From Vesta saturnalis (taxonomy: Eukaryota; Arthropoda; Insecta; Coleoptera; Lampyridae): a stretch of 64,000 nt of DNA. A program made the translations under genes and the position numbers. Positions 1 to 11,499 of the stretch are shown here, one piece after another. The stretch lies in NCBI GenBank assembly GCA_036346205.1, contig JARFJB010001603.1, forward strand, positions 1,276,501 to 1,340,500, in the 5' to 3' direction. The notes under the pieces were generated by a model that was not told the DNA's origin, searched no databases, and saw only the letters and a list, made by a program, of their open reading frames with translations. The number at the start of each line of letters is the position of its first letter. Within the stretch, counting starts at the first letter, position 1.

Positions 1-341
1 TTGGATATTCGAAAATGATTTGCTGTTTCGTAAAGTAAATCCAAGTGTTGATATGTAAGATTTAACTGAAATTATTAAAATTGGCAAATGTATCTGAATG
101 TTGCATGAAATATTTATATTAAATGACATTTTTCGAAATAGGTTCCAGGTGTGAAAGCTGAATTTCTATCTATACAGACCCGAATTTGAAGTGAGTCACC
201 CTAAATATGGATCAAGTTTACAAAGCCGTAACTTTTCTATTTATTGATGAATTTAATGATTTTTGAATTACTTTTTTCCTAAATTATTTAGCTTCAAATA
301 TCAGTTTCAAAATACTTAAATTTTTTCATACGCTACCTGTA
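1..341. other. Intergenic, no gene seen
   Basis: AT-rich sequence with no open frame of note and no recognisable repeat. It ends at the TA (340-341) that borders the Tc1-like element. Confidence 0.5.
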
Positions 342-1818
342 CAGGGAGTTACTCGGTCTTATTGAGCATCCTGTACATTCGTTGTACGGTACAATAGCCG
401 TCATCGTACCAGTTTTTAAGTTTTAGCTCCATCTTTTGCAGATCAAGAGATAAATTGAAAAACAATTATATTTACATTTGTAATTTCCGACTTGGTACAC
501 AAAATTTGAAGAATGTAAAGTTGGCTTAGGCAAGATTCTTTGACGTTTTGGATAAATTGTTTGACACTTGTCACTTACTTTACAAAATAATTATTACTTA
601 AATTAAATTGCCTCGATTAGAAATCGTTCTTATGGGAAGGTGTGTTGGACAGATTGAGTCAGGTGTTTCGCGTAGAGAAGTCAGTAGATGTTTAGGTGTG
701 TCAAGGTGTTCCGTAAATCGGACTTGGGAAAGATATCTGGAAAACAACACACCAAATTACACACACGGATGAGGACGACAGCGTTTCATAACTCCTGCAT
801 TGGCTAGATTTTTGAGAACTGTTCTGCAAAACCGACATTTAAATTCCACGCAGGTAAAACAGATTTTGCTTGAATCAAGCGGAGTTAATTTTTCGAATGT
901 CGAGACTTAATAAGGCAAATTTATCCTTCAAACGCCCCGCTCGACATCCAAAATGGAAAGCGGCACATAAAAGAAATCGTCTACAATTTACCCCTGACCA
1001 CCAACACTGGAACGATGTCGACTGGTAAAACTGTCTATTTACAGATGAATCGCGTTTTTGATTACATCTAGACAGTAATCGTAAACGCGTGTGGAGACGG
1101 CAGAATGAGAGGTATGACCAGAATTGCACTGTAAAATACGTTCCTTTTGGTGGACAATAGCACAAGGCAACCAGAAAACTGGATTAGTCGTGTTTATTAA
1201 CTCAACGGTGAAGTTAGATAAATCGGATACTGGAATTAATCGTTGTCATATGTACTGGCTCAGGGCCCAGTATTTGTTTATATCGACTACAATGCCACGC
1301 CTCACCGCGCTGTTATTGTAAAATTTTTTTAGAAGCATGGTATTACACGAATGGTATGGCCTGCATTGTCTCCAGACCTCAATCCTATAGAGTATAGAGC
1401 GTGTGGGACACGCTTCAAAGTTTTCAAGTCGCCCTCATGCTCACAATAATGTCAACGGCTTGACTATTGACCTACAGGAAGAGAGGGACGCTCTACCCGG
1501 CGACTTAATCGACAGGATTATAAGGAGCATACCCAGACGATGTGATGAAGTAATAAAGGTTCAAGGGAGAGCAACTCATTATTAATAATAATAATTCTTA
1601 ACCATATTTTAGATAATTGATGCCATGAATATGTTTTAGATGTTTTGTGGTCCAAGTATTTGTTGTTAAAGTGCCAATACAACTTTTTTTCAATTTATCT
1701 CTTTCTGTAAAAGATAGAGCTAAAATTCAAAAACTGGTATGATGACGACATATATAGGTAGCTATTATACCATAGAGTAAATATACAGAGTGTTCAATAA
1801 TGCCGAGATACTCCACTG
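342..1818 (+). mobile_element. Tc1-like DNA transposon, degenerate
   Basis: Imperfect terminal inverted repeats of about 120 bp bracket the pseudogene at 608-1585. The left end begins CAGGGAGTTACTCGG after a TA. The right end read on the minus strand begins CAGTGGAGTATCTCGG. The arms also share the later stretches ATCATACCAGTTTTT-like and GAGATAAATTGAAAA. TA target sites and this layout are normal for Tc1/mariner elements. The right-hand TA has decayed, so the right boundary is good to a few bases only. Confidence 0.8.
608..1585 (+). pseudogene. Tc1-family transposase (DD34E), broken
   Basis: Remnant of a Tc1-type DDE transposase, the enzyme that cuts and rejoins the element at TA sites. The N-terminal helix-turn-helix region is visible (GVSRREVSRCLGVSRCSVNR). 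Around 1035 is the first catalytic block (FTDESRF). The second aspartate lies in YIDYNATPHRA near 1280, and PALSPDLNPIE near 1370 carries the glutamate. I count 34 residues between the last two, so DD34E. The C-terminus (SIPRRCDEVI, then THY and stop) is the classic Tc1 tail. Several stops and at least two frameshifts break it, and the start codon has decayed to TTG at 608. It is not functional. Confidence 0.85.
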
Positions 1819-2060
1819 AAAAAAGTTATAAAAACCTAATTATTCAATTATTATATTATCATATTACTGGCAAATAAGATGTATTCAGATTGTTATAATA
1901 ATTCCTTACGCGTTGTCAATTTGTTCAAAGTCTAATTGTACCATCTCTTTGGGCAATTCCTGTCTTATACAACCAGTTCTCTTATTTCACATAGTTTTCG
2001 AAACTATAAAGGAAAAGAACTCACTCTGTATATCACTACAATACTTAGTTTTAAGTCATA

Positions 2061-3354
2061 CGAGGGCCGTTTTTTTTCAACCTCCGGTGGCTCAGTACGA
2101 ACGCGCAATGGCCGGCAGGTGACTTATATACGTAGTAGGTGACGGCACATCTCCCCCTGTACACGCTGTCACTGTCAAGTTCTTGCTGTCATTCGGTGCT
2201 GAGCTGTAGACGCGACAACATGCCTGCCTTTATTGACGCTCCCGCCAAGTGTGAGTTGCAAAGTGTTATCCGTTTCTTGCAAGCAGAAGGGAATAGTGCA
2301 GCATAAATCCATCGAACAATGAGCCGAGTGCATGGAGTAAACTTTATGAGTGATGGTGTTGTTAGTGAGTGGTATAGAAAGTTTAAAGATGGTCGAAGTG
2401 ATGTGCATGATGAAGGGGGTCAATGACGCAAGTCTGTCGTCACGGACGACATTGTCCAAAGAGTTGACGAAGCGGTTAAAGAGAACCGTAGGAAATGTCA
2501 AGATCTACCCTATACAATATTGTCACTGAGCAGTTACACTACAAAAAAATTTGTCCTCGATGGGTACCCAAAATTTTGTCTGACGAACACAAAAAACGCC
2601 GAATGGCATAGTCTTTGTCGTTTCTTGGAAGATACAAGGGTGATGGGGAAGAATTTTTGAAATCCATTGTGACAGGTGACGAGACATGGATTAGGTATGG
2701 CACACCAGAAACCAAACAACAGTCTCAACAGTAGATGCACACAAATTCACCAATCAAACCCAAAAAATTTAAACAAACTTTCAATAACCGCAAGAATATG
2801 GCTATTATTTTCTGAGATCAAAATGGTGCATTGCTTGTGGAGTTTATGATGCCAGGGACCACAATTACTGCTACATCTTATAGTGAATCTTTGAATAGAC
2901 TATGGAGAGCCATCCAAAACAAACGACGTGGGATGCTGTCTTCTGGTGTTGTGCTCATCCATGACAATACCCGTCCCCACAGTGCTAGGGTCAACCAGCA
3001 GCTGCTGGAACAATTTCACTGGTATGTTTTTGATCACCCGCCGTTTAGTCCCGACATAGCGCCGAGTGACTTTCATCTCTTCCCTGAAATGAAGAAGAGG
3101 CTTGGAGGGCAGCGGTTCCAAACTGACGTGGAACTCAAGGACGCGGCTACGGAGCATCTAATGTCGTTGGCGGCGCCTTTTTATGAATAAGGTATTGGAA
3201 ACCTAATCCGTAGATACGATAAGTGCCTCAATCTTAATGGCGACTATGTAGAAAAGTAACCTAAAGTGTACTTAACTTCTGTAAATAAAATGATTTCTTA
3301 AGATTTATTAGTCTTTTTTTATAGCCTATTGGAGGTTGAAAAAAACGGCCCTCG
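2061..3354 (+). mobile_element. mariner-type transposon
   Basis: Near-perfect 24-bp terminal inverted repeats, CGAGGGCCGTTTTTTTTCAA on the left and its complement at 3331-3354, are flanked by TA (2059-2060, 3355-3356). The 1.29-kb length and the internal DD34D transposase pseudogene are typical of mariner. The transposase is related to that of the element at 55661-56986, but the terminal repeats differ. Confidence 0.92.
2220..3259 (+). pseudogene. mariner transposase (DD34D), broken
   Basis: Starts at ATG 2220 (MPAFIDAPAKCELQSVIRFL), the usual mariner N-terminus with two helix-turn-helix units. TGDETW near 2670 gives the first aspartate, HDNTRPHSA near 2965 the second, and HPPFSPDIAPSDFHLF near 3035 the third. 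The C-terminus (YDKCLNLNGDYVEK) ends at 3257-3259. Stops at about 2305, 2425 and 2820 and some shifts between 2500 and 2830 disable it. The second half (2831-3190) is still open. The related copy at 55823-56889 is far better preserved, so this insertion is older or of another subfamily. Confidence 0.9.
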
Positions 3355-3851
3355 TATTTATTATGTCATTTGAATGTGTACTATTTTGTAGTTAACTAAA
3401 CATTGTTAAATGTGATTTAGGCCCTTGTAGTTTACAAAACCATAGAAAGTAGGGTAAAAAGTACAGTGATTGACACTTTAACAAGGTGTTTCATTTGCAC
3501 GGGTTGTTTAAATTACTAAAACCTCAAATTGAGTTCTGAATTTTTTTTAAACACATTAGAACTTCATTGCCTTTCACTTAATGCGTTTGAATCACGTTAG
3601 TATCCGGTATATATTTTTATAATTGCTAATCAAATTCAGAATAGCAAAAAGTATAGTGATTAACACTTTTTAACAGTAATTAACCCTATTTAGTACTATT
3701 ATTGACATACCTTTACCTCGCTCTACTCACATATACTAAAAAAAGAAGGAAATAGTGATATGAAGTTGGTAAATTTAAATGACAAACACATGGAACAAAT
3801 GAAGTATGTACTAGTTGGTACCTACCTAGCTAGGTAATGCTTTATTAGTTT

Positions 3852-6385
3852 TTACAATGGATTTCTAAATTTAAAATAAAAAACTTCAAAACTAGGTATA
3901 ACTAAGTAGACGGGTTTTTCATCACACGTAAATTTTGAATTAGCTGCAAATGTTCTTAAAAGACATTTCTTGTGATACTGTCTTCGGCAAGATATACACT
4001 TGATTCCGACGTTTCCTCTTCTAATATTAGTTAAACATTTGTAGCACAGACCATTAAATACGAATACGTTTTCAGCAAAAATCTCATCAGCATGTTCTGC
4101 GTCACCATCATTTTTTGCAATTACAACCGATGAAAGAATTCTAATTTTATTTTGTGTATTATCATCTTTTTCAGTAACGTTTAACATGGTGTTAGCAATT
4201 TTCTGCTCGTTTTCTTTATCGTTACCATTGGTTACAGAATTTGGAGTAATATCGGAAATGTTTTGATTATTCTGATCTTCATACTGTAGTATTTCTGGTG
4301 TAGTTGTAGAGGTTGTAGATGTACTATTACTTTTTTTATGGTAGTTTTTATTTCTTTTTTCCTTATTCTCTGCAGCTAACACCTTTTTTTTCTGCTTTTC
4401 CTCTCGTTCCTTTTTCTTTCATTTGTCTCAATTCGTTTTCTTTTTCTATCTTCGGTTGCCATTTCCTTTTCTTTTTTTTTCTGCAAGCTTTTTACTTTGA
4501 ATCTCTTGCCAGGTTGCTGAAGTGATAACAAAAGGCATTCTTTCTATATTTTTGCTTCCTTTTCTTACTGGTGTTACTGGCCATTGTAAAACATCATTAA
4601 TTGCCACCTGATTTATTTCTTTTACAGGAGTCCGATGCAATATTTCAATATTACTAATTGAAGCATGCATTTCGTCAATATTAAATAATGGACTACAATT
4701 TGCATTTGGTTCTGGAACGTTATCAGTTTTATCAATATTATGGTCCGTAGCACTGTGGCTTGGTTCTGGAACGTTCTCAGTTTTATCAATATTATGGTCC
4801 GTAGCACTGTGGCTTGGTTCTGGAACGTTCTCAGTTTTATCAATATTATGGTCCGTAGCACTGTGGCTATTTAGATCGTTTACATCAGAACATACGAATT
4901 CAACGGGCATACTAAGTATATCAAAGAAATCGTCAAAGTTTTCCGTATTTTCTTTTACTTCTTGTATTTCGTCTCGAACGTCTGTGTGAATATCAATCTC
5001 TGCTACTACTTCTTGCAGTTCTTCATTATGTTTAAACTCCATTTTTGTAAAATAAGACCAAATTTTTCTGAGTGTAGCGAAATATTCTCTGTTGATTGTT
5101 GGGCTATTCGATTCTAACTCTCTGACGACGTCTTTTCCAATAATTTTGTTGAAAGTCGAAAAATCCAAAACATGTTTGACAGTATCACAGTTTTGCGCAT
5201 TTGATTTTGTGTCTTCTCTTTTACCCAGGCACTTTGAAAAATCTATCGCTTCTACATTCCAAAGACACAGGCCAGAACTTCGAAATCCGTTAATAATAAT
5301 TTTTTTATTAAGGTGGTTCTCAATTACTATTTTCAGAACAGGTTCAAATCGTTCTTTAGTTAATGCCTCTGTAGGATTACTTCGGCGCCACTCCATTACA
5401 CGTTTCTTCCAACCATTTTTTACAGGTTTAAAAACTGCAACGTCAGCTGGTTGAATTATACGAGTTGCGTTGGGGTATAGCGCTATTAGGATTATACCTA
5501 GTTGAGTACATAGTTGACTGAGTTTATAGGATAAGTGGGTAGCATGCCCATCTACAACATATATAATTGGAAACTTAGTTCCTTTTGCTTTTAAATGTGG
5601 ATGTAAAACGTTTGCCACGTATTTATAAAAGCATTGTGCCGTCATCCACTCCGGTGGTATGCTTTTTGAAATTTCAGCAGTACGCCTCTTATTGAGGTAT
5701 ATTACCATAGGCGGGGTGCTACCTCCATCTGCTCTAAATGTAAACATAACGGTTATGTTGGTTTTAGATTGCCCACAATCCACTTCATACACGTTTCTGG
5801 TTCCTTTGGGAGCAATAACTTTACTACCTTTCGGACAAAAGTGAGAAGCACGTTTCATCGCCATTAAAAACACGCGTGGCATCATGAAGAATGTCAAAGA
5901 AACCTTCTTGTTTCAGGTACTGCTCTATAATCAGAAACCATTTTTTAATATCTGTTTCACCTACATTAGCACTGCATCTAGTCACAGCTTCAGAAGTTCT
6001 TTCCGTTAGGACAGGATTACGTTTCAGGAACGCTTTAAACCATCCGTTGCCCGGAAGATTCTCAGGGAAGGGATTTTCGCGAGGTGATTTATCTAGGAAT
6101 TGTTTGAATATCTTCTCTTCTCCTGGGAAAGCCCTTCTTATGATTACATATGACCCACTGAACTAAAATTTTCTCCTCATCTGCAGTTAAAATTGGTAAT
6201 GGTCCCATTTCTTTTTTATTAAACTTTTCGCTAAGGCGAAATATTAGCCTGGGACGTGGTATTCCATACATTTTAGAGGCAGCCTTTTTAGACATACCAT
6301 TTCTTATCGCCTCAAGCGCTTTCTGTAATTCATCTTCTCCATATTTGCGGTGATAAACCGTACCTTTATTTTTTATTTTCGGCAT
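3852..6385 (-). pseudogene. pogo/Tigger transposase with C-terminal zinc finger
   Basis: The ATG at 6385 opens a psq-type helix-turn-helix (EDELQKALEAIRNGMSKKAA). A CENP-B-like region follows, then FNGDETCF near 5860 with the first catalytic aspartate. IIYVVDGHATH near 5575 gives the second and RIIQPADVAVFKP near 5445 the third. This is the DDE_1 arrangement of pogo, Tigger and Jerky proteins. An acidic linker follows, then a PHD-like finger near 3940-4060 (CYKCL, CISC, YHKKC). Frames break near 6130, 5840 and 4420, so the protein is read as three open pieces (6089-6385, 4446-5897, 3852-4382). Apart from the frameshifts the catalytic core is well kept, suggesting moderate age. Confidence 0.87.
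4708..4869 (-). repeat. 54-bp tandem repeat, three copies, in the pogo linker
   Basis: Three head-to-tail 54-bp units encode HSATDHNIDKTENVPEPS with one or two changes. The period is a multiple of three, so the reading frame is kept. The units lie in the acidic linker between the catalytic domain and the finger and probably arose by slippage. Confidence 0.9.
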
Positions 6386-7214
6386 AGGTAATTGCAATAC
6401 CAAGTTCTATAACAAAAGTAAAGAGTACTAAATCGATCAATTGCAAGAATAATACAGATAAAACTGTTGAACGAATTAAATCAAACAAAAAGAAAATCAC
6501 TTTTCTTAGGAACATAGTGATTGACACTCTTCTAATCAGTGAATGACATAGTGTCAACCCTTGTAAATACTGTATGTAACCATAAAAGTTTTATTATAAT
6601 TAAAGGTATATAATGAACGGCAAGAATAACACCAATTAAGATCTTTTGTATACACGTCTAAAATACAGTTATTGACATACCCATGTTAATAATTATATTT
6701 CTTAAAAAAATGTAAATCAGTTGTTAACACCCCTCTAAAATTAAGAAGAATGAAAAATATGAAGACAATAAACATAATTCTGTCTCGTTTAACAACAATT
6801 AACTTCGTTGTAAAGATTCTAAACGCAGTACTGTACTTACCAATGCCAAATTGAATGCAAACAATAAACACCTTTCGATACACGTTGAACAACAATACGC
6901 GAATTGGTGAGAACTACTGACACTAACGCAACTTGGATATACACATAAGAATCTATGTTACCAACTTTAAAAAATAAAATTTGTATCAGTATGTACCAGA
7001 AACACTAAACTGCAATCTGTTTAAAATAAAAAGGCACCAGTACTCGTTAAAATCTTGTTATTTTACTTAATTCAGCTTATGGTGTCAATAACTGACACAA
7101 TGTCAACAACTGTATCGTTTACCCTAAAAAGAATTTGTTAAACTCACAAAAAAATCATTTTTGCTCGTATTCAAAGTAATATGTGCGAAGTGCCGAATTC
7201 AATGGCGTGCTTAG

Positions 7215-7785
7215 AATTTTTCTAGGGCGTGTGGTTTTTGAGTAATAATATAAACCTGTATTTTTTTAAATGGGAATCATAGTTCGCTTGGCAACCATCA
7301 GCTGCAGTTCTTTCGTAGCTTTTAACAAATTGAAATATACACATTCCTGAAAAACATCTTCCAAATATTTTTTTTCGACAAGACGGTGCCCCAGCCCATA
7401 ACACTTTGGCAGTCAGGAATTAGTTAGAAAACAGTGTCCTAAATCCTTGGATTGCAACATTCGGTTCGGTATTATGCCGGTTTTCATAAATTATGTTTTT
7501 CAGAAAACTCCATAAGAAGAAATCCAGTATTGACAGATCTGGTGATTGTGGCGGCCATAAGACCGAACCTAATGTTGCCGTCCAAATGTTTTCTAAGTAA
7601 TTCCTCACTACCAAAGCATTATGGGCTAGGGCATCGCCTTGTTGAAAAAAAATAAGACGTTTTTCAGGAATGTCTATATTTATATTTTCGAAAAGATAAG
7701 AAAGAACTGTAGCTGATGGTTGCCAAGCCAACAATGATTATATTATTACTCAAAAACCGCAACCCCTAGAAAAATACTAATCTCG
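7215..7785. mobile_element. Fold-back remnant of a DD41D transposon
   Basis: Two inverted arms (about 7215-7480 and 7562-7785) hold the same transposase segment on opposite strands, with an 80-bp spacer. The plus arm reads RQDGAPAHNTLAVRN near 7375. The minus arm reads FFQQGDALAHNALVVRNYLE near 7640 and continues through WPPQSPDLSILDFFLW. Combining the arms gives about 41 residues between the last two catalytic positions, as in the other DD41D elements here. The minus arm has lost four residues, its key aspartate is scrambled to QQGD, and the plus arm has a stop. The outer ends of both arms share TTTTTGAGTAATAATATAA. Confidence 0.75.
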
Positions 7786-7895
7786 CCACAGTTTTCGCTT
7801 TTTTGAGCGCAACGTTTCGGAAGTGGACTCTGCTTCCGTCATCAGGCTTAGTCCTGATTAGGACTGTTTTCGCATTTGAGTCGAATTGATGTTAT
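7786..7895 (-). ncRNA. PLE tail with hammerhead-like motif
   Basis: Read on the minus strand, this 105-bp piece matches the sequence that follows the PLE endonuclease frame at 13640-13740. It holds CTGATGA (7845-7839), a 5-bp hairpin GGAAG/CTTCC, and GAAAC (7818-7814). These are the conserved boxes and helix II of a hammerhead ribozyme. A further hairpin AGTCCT/AGGACT lies at 7850-7865. One extra base sits between CTGATGA and the stem, and I could not pair helices I and III convincingly, so activity is doubtful. Hammerhead motifs are known from Penelope-like elements. The link here is supported by the second copy beside a GIY-YIG frame. Confidence 0.45.
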
Positions 7896-7996
7896 GATTT
7901 TTTCCCAAGCACTTGACAACTTTCAGATTCGAGCTTGGTACCTTTCACTTACAAATCTGACACCTTTTCCGCCGAGTCACTCAGTAATCTAGTATA

Positions 7997-8660
7997 CATA
8001 GTGGGCCATCGAAAACGAAACAGACTAGTTTGTGGCTAGGAAAATAAGATCTGGTGAAAACGCTCAGACAGGTCAATTTTATTTTCGAGGGGGGCAACTT
8101 TTGCAATAATTTTCATTTTAAAATTATTTCACCCCTTTGCGCTATGATAACAACCCTAAGATTTTGAATAGAGAAGATAGGGCAAGTGATACCTCATTTG
8201 AAAGGTCTTGCTTTCCTGAAACTATTGCATTTTTTGATTTTCTATCAATTAGTTTAGAAGTTATTTAACCTCAAAGTTACAAAAACTTGGTTTGCTAAAG
8301 CTCAGAAAAACAAACTTTAAAAGTCGATTGTTTGTGAAAAAATATCAAAGTAAACCAGAAATCAACCGTTTTATTGCTTTTATGTAATTTACGTTAGAAA
8401 AAATGAGAATTGCTTACGTTAAATTAGATTATAAACTAATAAAATTTGTGTGTTAAACTAACGCATCGTTTCGCAATCTTACTTAATTTGAACGCCAATT
8501 GAAAAAGCTGTGTTGACCTTTTCAAACATAGTTTTCTGGATATTCACACAAAGAACAATAAATGTATCATTTTACTATTACTATTAATACTAATTGAGTA
8601 CACCGCAACTCAACTCCGATTAAACCTATGGTTTTAGAAATGCAGGTCAGAAAAAAAGCG
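7997..8660 (+). repeat. Left long terminal inverted repeat of the 3.03-kb DD41D element
   Basis: Matches 10364-11027 on the opposite strand nearly base for base, including ATAACAACCCTAAGATTTTG and the inner edge ATGGTTTTAGAAATGCAGGT. Non-coding. Confidence 0.9.
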
Positions 8661-9288
8661 ATTGTAATTGGTGTTGGCTATAAAACCTAATTAAAATTTT
8701 GTGCAAGTGTTGCGGAAAAATTCACATGTTGCCCGTTGAATATTAGCGTTGAAGTTACTGGTTCTCCTGGATGTATTTCACAACGGCCGTAATTCACAGG
8801 TGGTGTGAAATTAAATAGATGAACAACTTTTGCTCATTTTTCGTAGATGTTCATTCGGCGACATTTTCCTGCGCTCAGTCTTTCTTGTGAGAAATATCTT
8901 ATCATTTGATTTCTGTACATTCTAAGTATTTTGCGCAGGCGCAATGTACAGATTGAATATTGAGAGCGGAATTCAACATTGGCATACAAATCAATTGCTC
9001 TCTTTCGTTTATCGCAATATATCACAATTTGACGATTCAAAACATTATGGACAGATTGCAGGTGTTCGGTTTGCTTGCAAACTGCATTACTTTGTTGTAC
9101 ACGTGTGTTTTATAAACAACCTCTTCACGTTTAAACAAAGTTATTTGAGGATTAATATTATTATTTCTGTTCTTGTAGACTAATAAACCATTTCCTGTTT
9201 CTGTTTGAGTTTTATCTTATACGTAGAAGTATTTTATTAGTTTTTGTACATCGTATCCAATTATTTTGATAAACTTCGTTAAACATAA

Positions 9289-10331
9289 TGACATACTATC
9301 GAAGAAAGAGTTGAAATAATAAGTTTGTTCTTCAAGAACGACGAATGTGGCAACCGTACTGCTGAAATTTTTAATAACCGGCACCGGAACAGGAATATTT
9401 GCAGAAAGTACGTCCTAGAGCTAGCTGCAAAATTTCGTAGAACTGGATCCGTAGCTAATAAGAAACGAAATGTTGCTGTTGAATATCCAGTTAGGAATGA
9501 GGCCACTGAAATTGAGGTGTTAGGACAAATTGCTGCCGATCCTACAATAAGCACCAGAAAATTGACTAATGCGACCAATATTGCAAGAACAACCATTCGG
9601 CGAATATTAAAACACCACAAATTTCATCCTTACAAAATTCGACTAGTGCAGCAATTAAATGAAGATGATTATGATCGCCGTCTCGAGTTTTGCGAAGTTA
9701 TAACTGCTCGAATGGCTGTTGATGCAAATTTTTTATTTAATGTTTGTTTTTCGGATGAGTGCACCTTTTTTTTGAATTCTACAGTTAATCGACATAACTG
9801 ACGCTATTGGGCAGATAATAGCCCAGCAATTTACCAAGAAATTCACACTCAAACTCCTCAAAAATTGAATGTGTGGGCTGGCATTTTTGGAGAACGTGTG
9901 GTTGGTCCTATTTTTCTAGACGGAAATTTAACCGGAGAAAACTATTTAGAGCTACTTCAAAATTTGGTTCATCCCTTACTTGTTGACATTGTTGAACATG
10001 ATGACCATTATGAGGAAGAAAAATTAATGTTTCAACAAGATGGCGCTCGTCCGCACTACAATCAGCAAGTAAGAGAATTTTTAGATGCGCAATTTACAAG
10101 GCAATGGATTGGACGAAGAGGAGCTATAGAGTGGCCTGCTAGATCTCCTGATTTAACTCCTTTAGATTTTTTTTTATGGGGCCATTTAAAGAACCAAATC
10201 TATAAAACATTCTAGAAGAATGTCGCTTATTAACTGCTGACATGCTGCAAAACGTCAGAACCCGTTTTGAGCAAAATTTGTATTATTGTATGGAGGTTGG
10301 CGGTCGCCATTTTGAGCACTTAATTCATTAA
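9289..10331 (+). pseudogene. DD41D transposase, nearly intact
   Basis: DDE transposase of the IS630-Tc1-mariner superfamily. The N-terminal helix-turn-helix region (EERVEIISLFFKNDECGNRT) needs a one-base repair to join the likely ATG at 9289. The first aspartate is in CFSDECTFF near 9750, the second in FQQDGARPHY near 10038, and the third in SPDLTPLDFFLWG near 10170. I count 41 residues between the last two, by the same count that gives 34 for the mariners here. The family tail CMEVGGRHFEHLIH ends at 10331. Defects are a frameshift near the start, one TGA near 9800 and a break near 10214. About 345 residues if whole. Confidence 0.88.
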
Positions 10332-10363
10332 TCAAGTTTTTTAGTAATTATTGGACACAATTG

Positions 10364-11027
10364 CTTTATTTTTCAGACCTGCATTTCTAAAACCATAGGT
10401 TTAATCAGAGTTGAGTTGCGGTGTACTCAATTAGTATTAATAGTAATAGTAAAATGATTTATTGTTCTTTGTGTGAATATTCAGAAAACTATGTTTGAAA
10501 AGGTCAACACAGCTTTTTCAATTGGCGTACAAATTAAGTAAGATTGCGAAACGATGCGTCAGTTTAACTCACAAATTTTATTAGTTAATAATCTAATTTA
10601 ACGTAAGCAATTCTCATTTTTTCTAACGTAAATTACATAAAAGCAATAAAACTGTTGATTTCTGGTTTACTTTTAATATTTTTCACAAACAATCGACTTT
10701 TAAAGTTTGTTTTTCTGAGCTTTAGCAAAGCAAGTTTTGTAACTTTGAGGTTAAATAACTTCTAAACTAATCGATAGAAAATAAAAAAAAATTATGCAAT
10801 AGTTTCAAGAAAGCAAGACCTTTCAAATGAGGTATCACTTGCCCTATCTTCCCTATTCAAAATCTTAGGGTTGTTATCATAGCGCAAAGGGGTGAAATAA
10901 TTTTAAAATAAAAATTATTGCAAAGGTTGTCCCCCTCGAAAATAAAATTGACCTGTCTGAGCGTTTTCACCAGATCTTATTTTCCTAGCCACAAACTAGT
11001 CTGTTTCGTTTTCGATGGCCCACTCTG
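10364..11027 (-). repeat. Right long terminal inverted repeat of the 3.03-kb DD41D element
   Basis: Complement of 7997-8660. It starts about 30 bp after the transposase stop, so unlike the element at 46124-49251 the repeat does not include coding sequence. Confidence 0.9.
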
Positions 11028-11490
11028 TATATTTATTTATAACTTTTTCATTTTAAGCATTGGCATCTCGGAAACTACAAGAGATAGAGATTCGGTTAAA
11101 TGGGGAAAGAGTTGTAGTTTTGTGAACCTAAATTAACGACACTTTCAGTTGTTGGAAAAAGTTCATGACTTAAAAGATATTTCAAAAAAACTAAAATTTT
11201 GCATTTTATTTAGTTCCAAATAACTCTGTTATTGATTTGACGAAAAAATGGTAGTGTTTTTTTTTGCTTTATCTACTGGCGTCGTCACTTTTGTTCAATC
11301 TCTTGTTATTCCAAAGTTATGATAAAAACTTTTGTTTTTTACATAGACTGTGCCCTTATCAAATGCGCATTTTTTAAAGCTTTGTAACGATATCAGACAT
11401 AATGTATTTATTTTTAAAAATAACAAAGTTACAACGATTTCATCATTGATTTACAGTTGGCGATGGAAAAAATGAACTAGCTATTATGGT
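11028..11490. other. Intergenic, no gene seen
   Basis: AT-rich sequence between the DD41D element and the GQNKN-family remnant. No open frame longer than 60 codons and no repeat recognised. The region may belong to the 3' part of the GQNKN-family element. Confidence 0.4.
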
Positions 11491-11499
11491 TTTTGGCAG

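Larger units (their letters stand above)
3452..7124 (-). mobile_element. pogo/Tigger-type transposon, about 3.7 kb
   Basis: Terminal repeats run inward from GGGTAAAAAGTACAGTGATT at 3452 and, on the minus strand, GGGTAAACGATACAGTTGTT from 7124. Both ends are flanked by TA (3450-3451, 7125-7126). The motif ACAGT-ATTGACA recurs several times near each end (about 3462, 3652, 3690, 6512, 6665, 7085), which suggests repeated transposase binding sites. It carries one transposase gene on the minus strand. The left 400 bp and right 740 bp are otherwise non-coding. Confidence 0.85.
7997..11027 (+). mobile_element. DD41D Tc1/mariner-superfamily element, 3.03 kb, long TIRs
   Basis: Complete element bounded by TA (7995-7996, 11028-11029). 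The ends are CATAGTGGGCCATCG on the left and, read inward on the minus strand, CAGAGTGGGCCATCG on the right. The inverted repeats run for about 660 bp (7997-8660 and 10364-11027) with only scattered differences. One transposase frame lies between them. Long, nearly identical arms and a nearly whole transposase suggest a fairly recent insertion. Confidence 0.9.

Noticed and set aside
3644..3720. Possible small tandem array of TAGTGATTAACACT-like motifs
   Set aside because: Spacing is irregular. Better explained as subterminal binding-site copies of the pogo element.
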